DNA of 64,000 nt from Phymatolithon calcareum (taxonomy: Eukaryota > Rhodophyta > Florideophyceae > Hapalidiales), in NCBI GenBank assembly GCA_977006965.1, contig OZ345357.1:2852001-2916000 (forward strand), in the 5' to 3' direction. A model generated the notes under the pieces. It ran no database searches. It worked only from the letters and a program-made list of their open reading frames with translations, and had not been told where the DNA came from. Numbering within the stretch: the first letter of the stretch is position 1; each line of letters opens with the position of its first letter. Both the position numbers and the translations under genes were made by a program. Shown here piece by piece: positions 54,190-64,000 of the stretch.

Positions 54190-56050
54190 GAAATTAATTG
54201 TTCACCAAATGGCAGTGCCGTGGGGACCTCCTGGGCTTGGTCAGTCCTAACCAGAGGTCCTCTTTTATGTCTGACACATGTAAATCTGAACTCCGACATC
54301 GTATTTATAGATTCTAGCTATACTCAGTCCATAATGCTGGAGCAACACCTTCACCAATTCCGCCTACTGTACGACATGCCAACTGACGTGCTATTTCCCG
54401 CAGTCGCACTGCGGTGCCCCCGCCGGCAGAAAAGATCCCGCCCACAGCAGCGCCAAAAATAATTTGTGCCGCTCAGTCTCTGTAGTTTCCCGCAGGCAGC
54501 TTTTTGTTCCTCTCTCCTCGCTTGTGGAGGCATTTTTCCCCGCTGGTCTGCCCTGCTGTGCCATAACCGAGCTCACTATCTGGAGGTTTGGGAAGAGTGT
54601 ATGTCCTTATTTCAATGCGAGCGCCTTCGTGGCCTCAGCAACGTACTTCTTGAATCATCAGGACTTTTTTCTGACTGCCTTTCTCATTTTGTTGATTTGT
54701 CCGACTTACCTCGCGTCCTTCGATTGTCGCAAAATAAAAACATATGTTTACTTAATTTTTTCCCTTTTCTCCACTTCTTCAACGTTACACAAGGTATTTC
54801 TGGTGCAAAGAGGAAGTCCGAAATATGATACTTTTCTTTTAACTTAGCAAGAACGTCGAATGAGAGCTGCATGCAAAGCACAATAAAGCCCGATAATCGG
54901 CAGACGTTTTGCTCCAGCGTTTTGTACCTACCAACTACAAACGCCGCGGTCTGTCCTTGCGAATCCGAAAACGCCACGATATCTGCGACGAAGGAACGGC
55001 GCTAATTGCTCTCTGCTCGTTAACAGACGGAGTAGAATGTAATACGTTGGAAATCATCCAAAAGCGTTGTCAGACGTAGCATTTGGCAGAATGCGCCGCT
55101 AAGGCATGAATTTCCAGCGGGATGCAGCGCGGCGGTCTGGCGGAAGAAGTAGTTCGACGAAAGCCGTGTCGAGGTATACATCGCCAGCGCGGTGGGGCAG
55201 AACAGCGGTCAAGCGTACGATTCAGTACAGCACGGCGAGGGCGGCGTCGCGGCATCTTCTCTAGCGGCGTGAGACAGAGAAGCATGGGGCAGCTGTGTAT
55301 AGTGGTTTCCACGTGCCATACAGTCAATCAGACCTCTGGTTGAGACCAGTATGGAGCAGTAGGCCCTCGGCGAGGAAACGGCGGTGGCATTTGATGGACA
55401 ATTAAGGTTTACTAAACCGGTCAGACGAAAAATATAGTAAAATTTAGGTTATTCCAAGGCGAAAAGTTGAAACTGTTTGAAAGTACCTTGGTAAGCATTT
55501 TTCTGTAATGATTGGTTACAGCCGAGTATTGGAAACTTCACTTCTTTCTACACATTACAGTATCTTGAAACTGGATACTCTTCCGTGGATGCAAACGATA
55601 TATTTAAATTGTTCATCCGATTTATGAGGATGGTTTCGGCCAGTGAGAGCGTTTGAAGGATAGGGTTTAGTTCCTTAATAATCATTACTTCTTGATGTCC
55701 GCGCCTCCTGCAAGTACTAATAAGAGCCCTGGGAAAGAAGTACAGCTATCCGATTCCGTAGCTCTCGGTCGACAACTACTTTGGCCACGGACGAGAGTCA
55801 CCACTGCCCATATTGCGCGAGCAGCCCAACTTCACCGCCACCCTCAATCATGGCGTGGTGAATAGGGTACTATTTACACCCCCACGACAGAGCATCAGGC
55901 AAACTCCGCGTAGCGAGTGTCGAAGAGCGAGGTACAGGACAGACGGAGCGTCGTGCAAAACCTGCTGAAGAGCGAGCTAGCCCCAGTACAGCGACAATTC
56001 GCGTTGAGATTTTTGAAGCATCGCAACTCAGTATCGAATATATCTTCGAC
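54190..56050. repeat. GC-rich module, U5 copy 2
   Basis: Starts after an MSVRLPNGGEG-type stretch at 54068. Compared with A2 it lacks the segment equivalent to about 12670-13040 (jump near 55760). It ends at the TATA module 56053-56058. Confidence 0.65.
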
Positions 56051-56619
56051 TCTATAAATGGTTTTATGCATAGGACGTAAAGTGAAGCAAGTCGACTCAC
56101 AAGATGGAATATGGAATCGCCGAGGGGCGAACAGTCTTTCCTAGTTTCCCTGAGCCTTCGAACACAATCGAGGTTAGAAATCCCAACCTCGGCGTACCAA
56201 GCTTTAGAAAGTGAATGCAGTTACTCTTCAGGGAAACCCTTCATCAATGCTTGAATATGAGGAGTGTTGGAAAACAATACTACGAAAGTTACAGATTCGA
56301 CAAAATCTACGATTGTTCCTACCCTCCGTGTGATTTAATGTCTATGGAGGAACCGATATTGCAAAAATTAAGTCCTAGAACACTAATTGGCTTAGCGTGT
56401 TTGGACCGAAGTACAGCATACCACGGGCTACGTTTGTAGAGAAGAAAGAGCCGCAGTATGTTGTTCCTGTTTTTATCGAAATCACTAATCATGTCTATCC
56501 AGCTGCCAAACGGCGGAGAAACAGTTTCTGAAGATATTCCTCGTGCACTGAAGGTAGCAAAAAAGTTCAAACGGCATGACGAGATTTTTTCAAATCAGCA
56601 AAGGAACCAGTGAAACTAA

Positions 56620-58515
56620 GTGTCCGCCAAATGGCGGTGCTGTGTGGACCTCTTGCGCCTGGCCGGTCCTAACCAGAGGTACACCTCTATGTCTGACACA
56701 TGTAAAACTGAACTCCGACCTCGTATTGATAGCTTCTAGCAATACTCAGTCCAGCATGCTGGAACAATACCTTCGCCAACTTCGCTTAGTGTGGCAGATT
56801 CCAACTGCCGTGCTATTTCCCGCAGTCGCATTGCAGTGCCCCCCCCGCCGCCACAAAATATCCCGCCCACCGCAGTGGCGAGAGTAATTTGTGTCGCTCC
56901 GTGTCTTAAGTTTGCCACAGGCATCTTTTCATATGTCTCTCCTCGCTTGTGGAGGCATTTACCCCCCTTTTCTGCACCGTTGTGCCATAACCGCGCTCAA
57001 AATCTGGTGGTTTGGGAAGCGATTTAAGCCTTCATTTCAATGCGCACGTCTTCGTGGCCTCAGAAACGTACTTCTAGAATCAACAGGACTTTTTTCTGAC
57101 TACCTTTCTCATTTTGCTGATTTGTCCGACGTAGCTCGCGTTCTTCGGCTTTCGCAAAATAAAAACATATGTTGACTAAATATATTCCTTTCCTCCACTT
57201 CTTCATCGTTATACAATGTATTTCTGGTGCGAAGGGGAAGTCAAAATTATTACTTTACTTTTAACTTAGCAAGAACGTCGAATGAGAGCTACATGTAAAG
57301 CACAATCAAGCCCGATAATCGGCAGACGCTTTGCTCCAACGTTTTGTATCTACCATGAACAAACGCCGTGGACTCTCCTTGCGACCCTGAAACGCCAATG
57401 TCTCTACGACGAAGGGACGGCGCTAATTGATCTCAACTCGCAAACACGCAGAGTCGAATGTATTACGTTGGAGATCAGCCACAATCGTGGTCAGACATTA
57501 TGTTTGGCAGAATGCGCCACTAAGACGCGCATTTCGAGGGCGGGCCAGCGGGGTGGTCAGGCGAACGAAGTAGTTCGGCGAAAGCGGTGTAGAGGTATAC
57601 ATCACCAGCGCTGTTGGGCAGAACAGCGGGCAAGCCTACGATTCAGTACAGAACCGCGATGGCGGCGTTGCAGCATCATCTCCAGTGGCGTGAGGCAGAG
57701 CGGCATGGGGTAGCGGTGTATGGTGGTTTCCACTTGCCATACCGTCAATTAGCCCTGTGGTTGGGAACATTATGGGCCAGAAGGCCCTCAGCGACGAAAC
57801 GGCGCTGCCATGTGGTGGACAATTATGGTTAACTAAAGGATTAGTCGAAAAGAAGTACCGTTGTCCGATTCCGTAACTGCTACGTTTGGATGCTCATTTA
57901 AATATGGGCATCTCTACCTTGAAGACTTACACATTATATTATATGAACAACTTTGACCTCGAAGTAAAGCTTATTTCTAGTCTTTGTGCCGCGCCTTCAG
58001 TGCGATCATCGCGATGATGATGATTCCACTTGTTTTGCACTACATTAATATAGTACTCTTGCAGACCGTCCCAGGTGAGATTATGTTTTTTCAAGAACTA
58101 TAGATGTGCTACAATCGCAGCACCACAGGAAGATACTTCACACTGGCCTGGATAGCCTACAGGGAGGTTTCCACTAGTATTTACATTGCGCGCTGGTGGT
58201 GATGTGGGACTACGGATGTAGAGAAAAACCAGCAAAAGTAAACTTCTGTTTGCCCAACTATTTTGACCAAGGATGAAAGTCACCACCGCCCACATTGCGC
58301 GAGCAGCCCAACTTAACCCGCAACTTCAATCGTGGGGTGGTGAATAGGGAACCATTCACACCCCCGCGACAGAGCGTCAGGCAAACTCCGCGTGGCGTGT
58401 GTCGAAGAGCGACCGATAGGACAGGCGAAGCGCCGTGCAAACCCTGCCGCAACACTTCGAGTTGAGATGTTTTAAGCATCGGAACTCAGTACCGAATAGA
58501 TGTTCGAATCTATAA
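56620..58515. repeat. GC-rich module, U5 copy 3
   Basis: Starts after an MSIQLPNGGE-type stretch at 56491. It lacks the segment equivalent to about 12330-12640 (jump near 57840), a different loss from copy 2. It ends with a truncated TATA block at 58511. Confidence 0.65.
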
Positions 58516-58539
58516 ATGGTTTTATCGAGTATGAATACA

Positions 58540-58791
58540 TTGTGTCTGGCCGTTCAACATTACTGGACAGTAAATTGCTTCAAGATCGAGTTTTGCCGAG
58601 TTTTCATCCTATGCTATTAGATACCTGTCGTAACTGTTAAACAGTATAAAATATTTTTGCGGATATACAGTATGACAATTACCTCTTGACCTGACTAATA
58701 TTAAGTCCAATTAACTTATGCTAAAAATAAAATTAAATAAATTTTAAAACTAAAGTTATGGTACTGCGCGAGCGAGCGAGCCCACCAATTA
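58540..58791. repeat. Right-end module of U5 and junction with U6
   Basis: GTCGTAACTGTTAAACAG, AT-rich tail, AACTAAAGTTATGG at 58748-58761, TACTGCGCGAGCGAGCGAGC and CCACCAATTA, then TGGTATTATACAGAGATG of the next unit. Closely matches the A2 and B2 ends. Confidence 0.85.
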
Positions 58792-61700
58792 TGGTATTAT
58801 ACAGAGATGAGGAGATTATGACACCCATGTTTCTAAGAATTTAATTGGACGAGATTATCGAAATGATTCGACTACATTCATCGAGTGCTATCATTTCAGT
58901 CATTTAAGTGGACGAGATAGTCGAAATGATTGGACCACATTCATCGCGTTCTGTGATTTCATTGGACCTTTCAGAGATTAAAATTTGCAGATTTTGCAAT
59001 TTAAAAAAATTGACAATTTTACGTGTTCGAGAATATTTTGGCTATTGAAAAGTTGGACGTTTCAGAAATTCCGAAGATTCCCGCCTTCTTTGACACTTTC
59101 GAAGAGGCGTTTTGAAGCGCCTCCCTTACTTAAATTCTCTCAAATCCTCCAGATTTCGCATATTGAAATCATTTTTTACTTCACGAGCACCATTAGCTCC
59201 CCGTTTCCTGTATCCCTTGGACACGATTGCTTCATTGGAGGAAATCGTCGAAATGATTGTACCACATTCATCGCGTTCTGAGATTTCATTGGACCACTCA
59301 AAGATTAAAATTTGTAGAATTTACAACTTAAAATAATTGATAATTTTTGTGCTCGCCAATATTTTGGCCATTGAAAAGTTGGACGTTTCAAAAATTCTGA
59401 AGATTCCCGCCTTCTTTCAGACTTTCAAAGAGGCGTTTTGACCCACCTCCCTAACTTATATTGTAAGATAATTTGCAGATTTTGCATATTGAATAGATTT
59501 GCAACTCCACGAGCACCACGAGCTTGCCAATAGTTACAAAGGTATCATTTAAGAGGGAGGTTTCGCCGTTTCTGAGGTGTGTTCAGATGTATTGTGAGCT
59601 GGGCAGGCTTCTACAAGTGTGATGCAGGGGTTCTGTGAGCGTGTATGAGACTTGTAAGGAGGCGTTTTGAACTGCTTGGCTGACTACTATTCTCACAAAA
59701 CTTGCAGATTTCCATTTTCTACTCTATGATCACCGCCAGCTAGGCCAATAGTCGCATCAGTGACCTGGAGGACGGTTTCACCATGTGTGAGATGTGTTCA
59801 AAAGTATTGTGGACGTGGCAGGTTTCAAGATGTGTGATGTATTTGTCTGGACTACGAATCAACAATTTTCTTGTGCCATGCAGTTTTTGATTACACGAAC
59901 TGACAGTCTCTGTGAGTTCTACTGTAGTTAGCGTCAAATTTGAAGAAATTCTTCCTTCAATTGAGGGATTGGTAGAATCATGCCACACATTTTTAAATGA
60001 CTTTAGTTTTTTCACCGTAACTATTCCAGAAATAATGCTGAGCTGTCCACTTAGAACACCATTGATATTTTCATTGTTTAAGTTAGGGCCATGGACGACA
60101 GGGGATAAAATTTACTTGCACGGTTATCTAAACTCACTACCATAGATAAGGATTAAATATTCAGATAGATAATGCCTCAATAGATGAAACAAAGTTAAAA
60201 ATGTGCTCTCTTCCAAATCTTGGACTCATTCGCACGGGAAGCGCACATATTTAGAGACAACGTGTTTATTTGATATTAAGAGATTTAGAATGCGATGTAT
60301 CATTTCTTGAAAATTTTATAATTTATTCAATTTGGTCTATTGCCTATTCGAAGCATCACGTATCCCCTTCGAAGAAGCAGTTCCTGTCTTTCGCATATAT
60401 TGTGACGGTTTACGCACATGTTATTCATACGATCGGTGGTGCGATATGGTGGCAAGTGTACTGTAACGGCTATTGCGAGCAATAAATTATCATAAACTAT
60501 TTATAAAGAACATGCTTTTCGCACTGCTAATGTTAAAAATATCCCATGTTAGCGGCACGTGGATTAAACTGTCTCTCCTCACTTGAAATCAGTACTAATC
60601 AATACTACATCTTAACTCCACGCCAGAAAATTCGAGTACCCTTGATTCGTATTTGTAAACGTAGAAAACGGTACGTAAAAATTTCTAATTATTAAAATCC
60701 CATGAGGGCAATGAGAAAATATCAAAATCGGACGGAGGGATTAGACACTGAAAGTGGTTACCGGCTGAGAAAAGTATTGGAATTTGAAATGGTACTGCTG
60801 AGTTCTCAAGCGTAATATCCGGATATGGACTGTAGACTGAAGTCGGGGACAAAGGACCAATAGTTGTATTTAGATCTAAGGAAGATTGATGTGTTTTTGT
60901 TGAAGAAGGACTATAAGATATAATGTTTTGATTTAATACAAGCGAAAGCAAGTTCATTTCGTCACCAATGTCAGCAGCCCACAAGCAAATATTAGGGGTT
61001 CCAGTCTTTAGAATCGAGGACAACATTTCTAATGAGTTGCTGTATCCTATTGCAGTAGAAAATTGCTGTAGAGCAACACCTTGTCGAGAAGTTAATAGGT
61101 TCATATTTCGTAGAGAGCTATGTTTTGTATGTTCATCGGATTTTGACACTTCGGAAAGAAGGGAAGATATTTTTCTTCTACAATCTTGTGGATTCAAATA
61201 TAAAGCGTTTCCTAAACTTAAAGTGCAGTAGTAAATGGAGAGAACTGTTGCATATATCCAGCAATTCCCATCACCTGGAACATCAACAGGTTTCCATAGT
61301 GTGGGGTGTCTAGAAACACTATCGTCTATGAGTGAGGTTATTGGAAGAGCAGGAGCTCTGAAATTACAACTTACAAGTAATCTGTGGACAGACTTTATTC
61401 TCATAACTGTTTCAGAGTGAAAATGAGGTACGAGCAATTCGAAACATGAGCTTCCGAAATAAGAAGTACTATCTGAGGGGATTTTAACCGATTGATGAAT
61501 CACATTGTTTCCCGTTTTTTCGTTATTTTTTTGTGGATAAAGGTCAATTATTCTTTCTTCCGGGTCGTTCTCTTCTACTCTTTTCAGGTTCTGAATCTCA
61601 TTATTTACTTCATCCGGAAATATAGTTCCATTCATGAAATTCTCCAGTGTTCTTGTACAGAGCCCGTCAAGTCTTTCTTCTTCATCAAGAACTTCTTGAG

Positions 61701-64000
61701 AGGGCCTGAAATATTTAAAGTCTTCCTCTGTGAGTTTTTTGCAGAGAAAAAGACCTTCTAATGTTTTAACGCGAGAAGCCAATACATAGAGCGATGTTGG
61801 TTGTCTGCCAGGTTCATTAACACTGTACGACAAAATTGCATCACATGTTGTTCCTTGAAGTTTATGGGTAGTCGCTGCAAATGATGGAGATATTGGAATC
61901 TGTGTCACTTTTATACTGAAATTTCTGTTACGTAGACACGACACGCGCACAGTAACTGAATATGGTAGTATTGGAATAGTGTTACTAGGGTAGATTTCGG
62001 GTATATTTGGAAAGCGTGTCTTTAATTTTGCTTGCTCCACGGACACAAATACAACTTCCGGAATTGTGGATGAAATCTTCATTGGAGCACCATTCACTAA
62101 AATTGTGCGAAAATCGACATTTTCTGGAAACTGACATCCGAGTACAGTTCCAGCTGACCCATTAGCAAGTCCAAGTTTTGGGCTAATATTTTGAGTTATA
62201 AACACGCGCATACCTGGAAAAATGGGAAGCAATGGGGATAATCTTTGCAATTTATTATCTCCAAGTTTAAGAAGATCTTCTAGTTGCTCCATGGTTGGTT
62301 TTGCACCTCTCTTTGAGGCACTAAACTGGGCCGGACATACAATAGGTATTTCAACTTCAGAACTATTTTGAGATATCTCAGAGGTACTGAGCCAATTTAT
62401 AGAGTGTCTGCTACGATTTGCCTGGACAGCAATGGGAAATGATAGATTTTTATCTTGTCTATTCTTAAATTGCTTCTGTACTTCAGAAGTAGGGCACAAT
62501 GGATCCAAAAATCTGCTGTTCAAGACTTCAAAATCTTGAACTGTTTGATCACCAGTTCGCAGTCGTTTTAGGATACTTCCATAAGACGGATCAGATCGGT
62601 GTCTCATATTCTCTTTAAGCTTGACAACAGTCTTGAATGACTGCCAAATGTGGTAGCCTGTGATGTTATTCACATTTTCGTTTGATTTTCTGGAGTTGCT
62701 TCCGCGTACACTTGATTCCGTTCCAGCCTTAGTTGCGCTATCCAATAGGAAAGAGCTTGCCTCTACGAATGCAGGAGGTGAAAATACATACTTTTCGAAG
62801 CAAGGAGGAAGCTGTGCAAAATCACCTGCAGTTACTATGTGAATTCTGGCATCGCAACCTTTCTCAGTTCCCAAGAACGCTTTGATTTTCTTCATTGCCT
62901 TTGAAAATAGAGTCTGTCCTGTCATACTAATCTCGTCCCAAATAACCATGTAGACTCTTGACCATTCTTCTAATTGTTTCATTGTTGGTTTCTTATTATG
63001 TAATATTTGTAGCTTAGAATGAACTGTCTCTCCATCAACTAATACAGCAGCAATACCAGTTGGAGCAACTGTGACAACAGCGTGAGGATATCCCCACCCA
63101 TTTGCAAGAAATCGAATTGCTTCAACTATCGTCGACTTTCCAGTCCCTCCTTCACCAGATAAATGCATTCTAAGAGGTTTACCAGGGGAATATCGCAGCA
63201 ATGATCGTTTGAATGAGTCTAATAGATAGGAACCGGCTATTCGAAAAGCAATGGTCTGTCTTTCATTGAGCGTAAATCTATTTACAACTTGATCAATGGA
63301 TGGGTTAATAGTTTCTGCCAATTTTACAGAACAGTTATCATCGATATACCGATTTTCAGACTCACGTTTGGATTTAATCGCATCTTCAAGCAACCTAACT
63401 ACTGTTTCTTCCTTCGCGTTTTTCGCAGATACTTTCAGTTCCATATTTTTAGAATTTAATGCTTTATCGTCCTGGAATATCATGCTATCATACGACGCTG
63501 CAATATCTTTTGATAAAAAACGGGTTTTAGAGATGCCATTGAGTTTCTCTTCTCTAAAAGGCCAGTACGATATGCCTTTTTCATTTTCTTCTGTACTAAT
63601 ATGTTTGTGCACATGGCGCCTGACAAACGATCTCATTGCTCTGAGAGAGCAAACGTCTCTTTTTCTTGTACTATTGGCTATTCTTCCGTTGATATTTATT
63701 TCATCAATTAGGCTCCCCAGAATACGCTCAACTGTTCCAGGGTGCAATTGAAAAGTGAATTTCTGTACATGAAATGGAGTACACTCTTCTTCATCATCAC
63801 CACTAGTTTCCTCCAGATCATCATTATCATCATCTTCTACAGAAGAAGCATCAGAATCTAATTCGAATGGATTTTCGTGTTCCAGTGCCCAATTTTCACG
63901 TTGCTCTGCCCTTATCTCCTGCGCTCTTCGTTTCCCAATATAGTAGTGTTGCATGTTTGAGAGTATCCGTTCAGCTTGAGAGTTCTTGTACTGTACGCTA
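58792..64000. mobile_element. Unit U6, second Helentron unit, incomplete
   Basis: Repeats the left part of U5 at an offset of about 29.98 kb: left module with arrays at about 58860-58970 and 59245-59300, three leader-hairpin blocks, the AT-rich flank and the Helentron ORF on minus. The right end lies outside the window. Confidence 0.75.
60685..64000 (-). CDS. Helentron Rep-helicase-OTU, second copy, partial
   Basis: The C-terminal 1,105 or so codons, open to the window edge; the upstream part (Rep domain) is outside. The internal Met at 63954 is not the true start, because sequence before it matches the first copy (AERILSN). The acidic linker, PIF1 helicase and OTU domain are complete. Unlike the first copy it has the usual GTGKST in Walker A and YVLASRV in motif VI, so its helicase motifs look fully functional. 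It differs from the first copy by scattered substitutions only, with no stops or indels. Confidence 0.9.
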   Translation of the reverse strand, partial: SVQYKNSQAERILSNMQHYYIGKRRAQEIRAEQRENWALEHENPFELDSDASSVEDDDNDDLEETSGDDEEECTPFHVQKFTFQLHPGTVERILGSLIDEININGRIANSTRKRDVCSLRAMRSFVRRHVHKHISTEENEKGISYWPFREEKLNGISKTRFLSKDIAASYDSMIFQDDKALNSKNMELKVSAKNAKEETVVRLLEDAIKSKRESENRYIDDNCSVKLAETINPSIDQVVNRFTLNERQTIAFRIAGSYLLDSFKRSLLRYSPGKPLRMHLSGEGGTGKSTIVEAIRFLANGWGYPHAVVTVAPTGIAAVLVDGETVHSKLQILHNKKPTMKQLEEWSRVYMVIWDEISMTGQTLFSKAMKKIKAFLGTEKGCDARIHIVTAGDFAQLPPCFEKYVFSPPAFVEASSFLLDSATKAGTESSVRGSNSRKSNENVNNITGYHIWQSFKTVVKLKENMRHRSDPSYGSILKRLRTGDQTVQDFEVLNSRFLDPLCPTSEVQKQFKNRQDKNLSFPIAVQANRSRHSINWLSTSEISQNSSEVEIPIVCPAQFSASKRGAKPTMEQLEDLLKLGDNKLQRLSPLLPIFPGMRVFITQNISPKLGLANGSAGTVLGCQFPENVDFRTILVNGAPMKISSTIPEVVFVSVEQAKLKTRFPNIPEIYPSNTIPILPYSVTVRVSCLRNRNFSIKVTQIPISPSFAATTHKLQGTTCDAILSYSVNEPGRQPTSLYVLASRVKTLEGLFLCKKLTEEDFKYFRPSQEVLDEEERLDGLCTRTLENFMNGTIFPDEVNNEIQNLKRVEENDPEERIIDLYPQKNNEKTGNNVIHQSVKIPSDSTSYFGSSCFELLVPHFHSETVMRIKSVHRLLVSCNFRAPALPITSLIDDSVSRHPTLWKPVDVPGDGNCWIYATVLSIYYCTLSLGNALYLNPQDCRRKISSLLSEVSKSDEHTKHSSLRNMNLLTSRQGVALQQFSTAIGYSNSLEMLSSILKTGTPNICLWAADIGDEMNLLSLVLNQNIISYSPSSTKTHQSSLDLNTTIGPLSPTSVYSPYPDITLENSAVPFQIPILFSAGNHFQCLIPPSDFDIFSLPSWDFNN

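Larger units (their letters stand above)
28761..58791. mobile_element. Unit U5, 30-kb unit with the autonomous Helentron
   Basis: Bounded by the same left and right modules as the short units. Contents left to right: left module with two arrays, Helentron ORF (minus), TTTTG tract, dispersed repeats, MITE-like element, intact intron-containing gene, remains of GMC oxidoreductase, bromodomain and Hint genes, then three copies of the A2-type module. Whether all 30 kb moved as one unit or independent insertions accumulated inside a smaller Helentron cannot be settled here. Confidence 0.5.

Noticed and set aside
1-64000. tRNA, rRNA or telomere repeats
   Set aside because: I looked for a T-arm GGTTCGA context, rRNA-like conserved blocks and simple G-rich telomeric repeats on both strands and found none that stood up.

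Overview
This is eukaryotic nuclear DNA dominated by transposable elements. The evidence is a complete rolling-circle transposase of the Helentron type (Rep, PIF1 helicase and OTU protease in one 2,426-residue reading frame), a TATA-box gene with a 76-bp GT-AG intron, a second inferred 80-bp GT-AG intron, and fragments of eukaryotic families (LINE reverse transcriptase, bromodomain, Hedgehog-type Hint domain). I cannot name the species. Short introns, Helentrons, Sel1-repeat families and Hog-like Hint domains would fit an alga or another protist, but that is inference. I saw no bacterial operons, rRNA, tRNA or CRISPR.

The layout is a head-to-tail array of six units in one orientation. Each starts with a common left-end module: the palindrome CCATAACT-TT-AGTTATGG or its remnant, a 54-bp minisatellite and a conserved hairpin. 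Each complete unit ends with a common right-end module: an AT-rich tail, the inverted half-palindrome AACTAAAGTTATGG, then in most copies a TACTGCGCGAGCGAGCGAGC tail. Units: A1 (about 296-8550), A2 (8552-14730), B1 (14731-22585), B2 (22591-28760), U5 (28761-58791) and U6 (58792 to the window end). A1+A2 and B1+B2 form a 14-kb tandem duplication, yet A2/B2 are nearly identical while A1/B1 differ by many substitutions and indels.

A1 and B1 carry remains of Sel1-repeat genes, a 5'-truncated LINE inserted in a Sel1 gene on the minus strand, and an older internal 2.1-kb duplication. A2 and B2 carry a TruC/RluA-type pseudouridine synthase pseudogene, dispersed repeats, and a chimeric ORF joining the first exon of one gene to Sel1 repeats. 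U5 holds the intact Helentron (30706-37986, minus), a 340-bp TTTTG tract, a MITE-like element, one apparently intact intron-containing gene (42084-43128), and remains of a GMC oxidoreductase, a bromodomain gene and a Hint-domain gene. It ends with three degenerate copies of the module found in A2. U6 begins a second Helentron copy that leaves the window.

My working model is that the autonomous Helentron supplies Rep/helicase, that A1, A2, B1 and B2 are non-autonomous relatives sharing its ends, and that head-to-tail multimerisation and gene-fragment capture, both known for rolling-circle elements, built the region. Only one protein gene outside the transposons looks intact.
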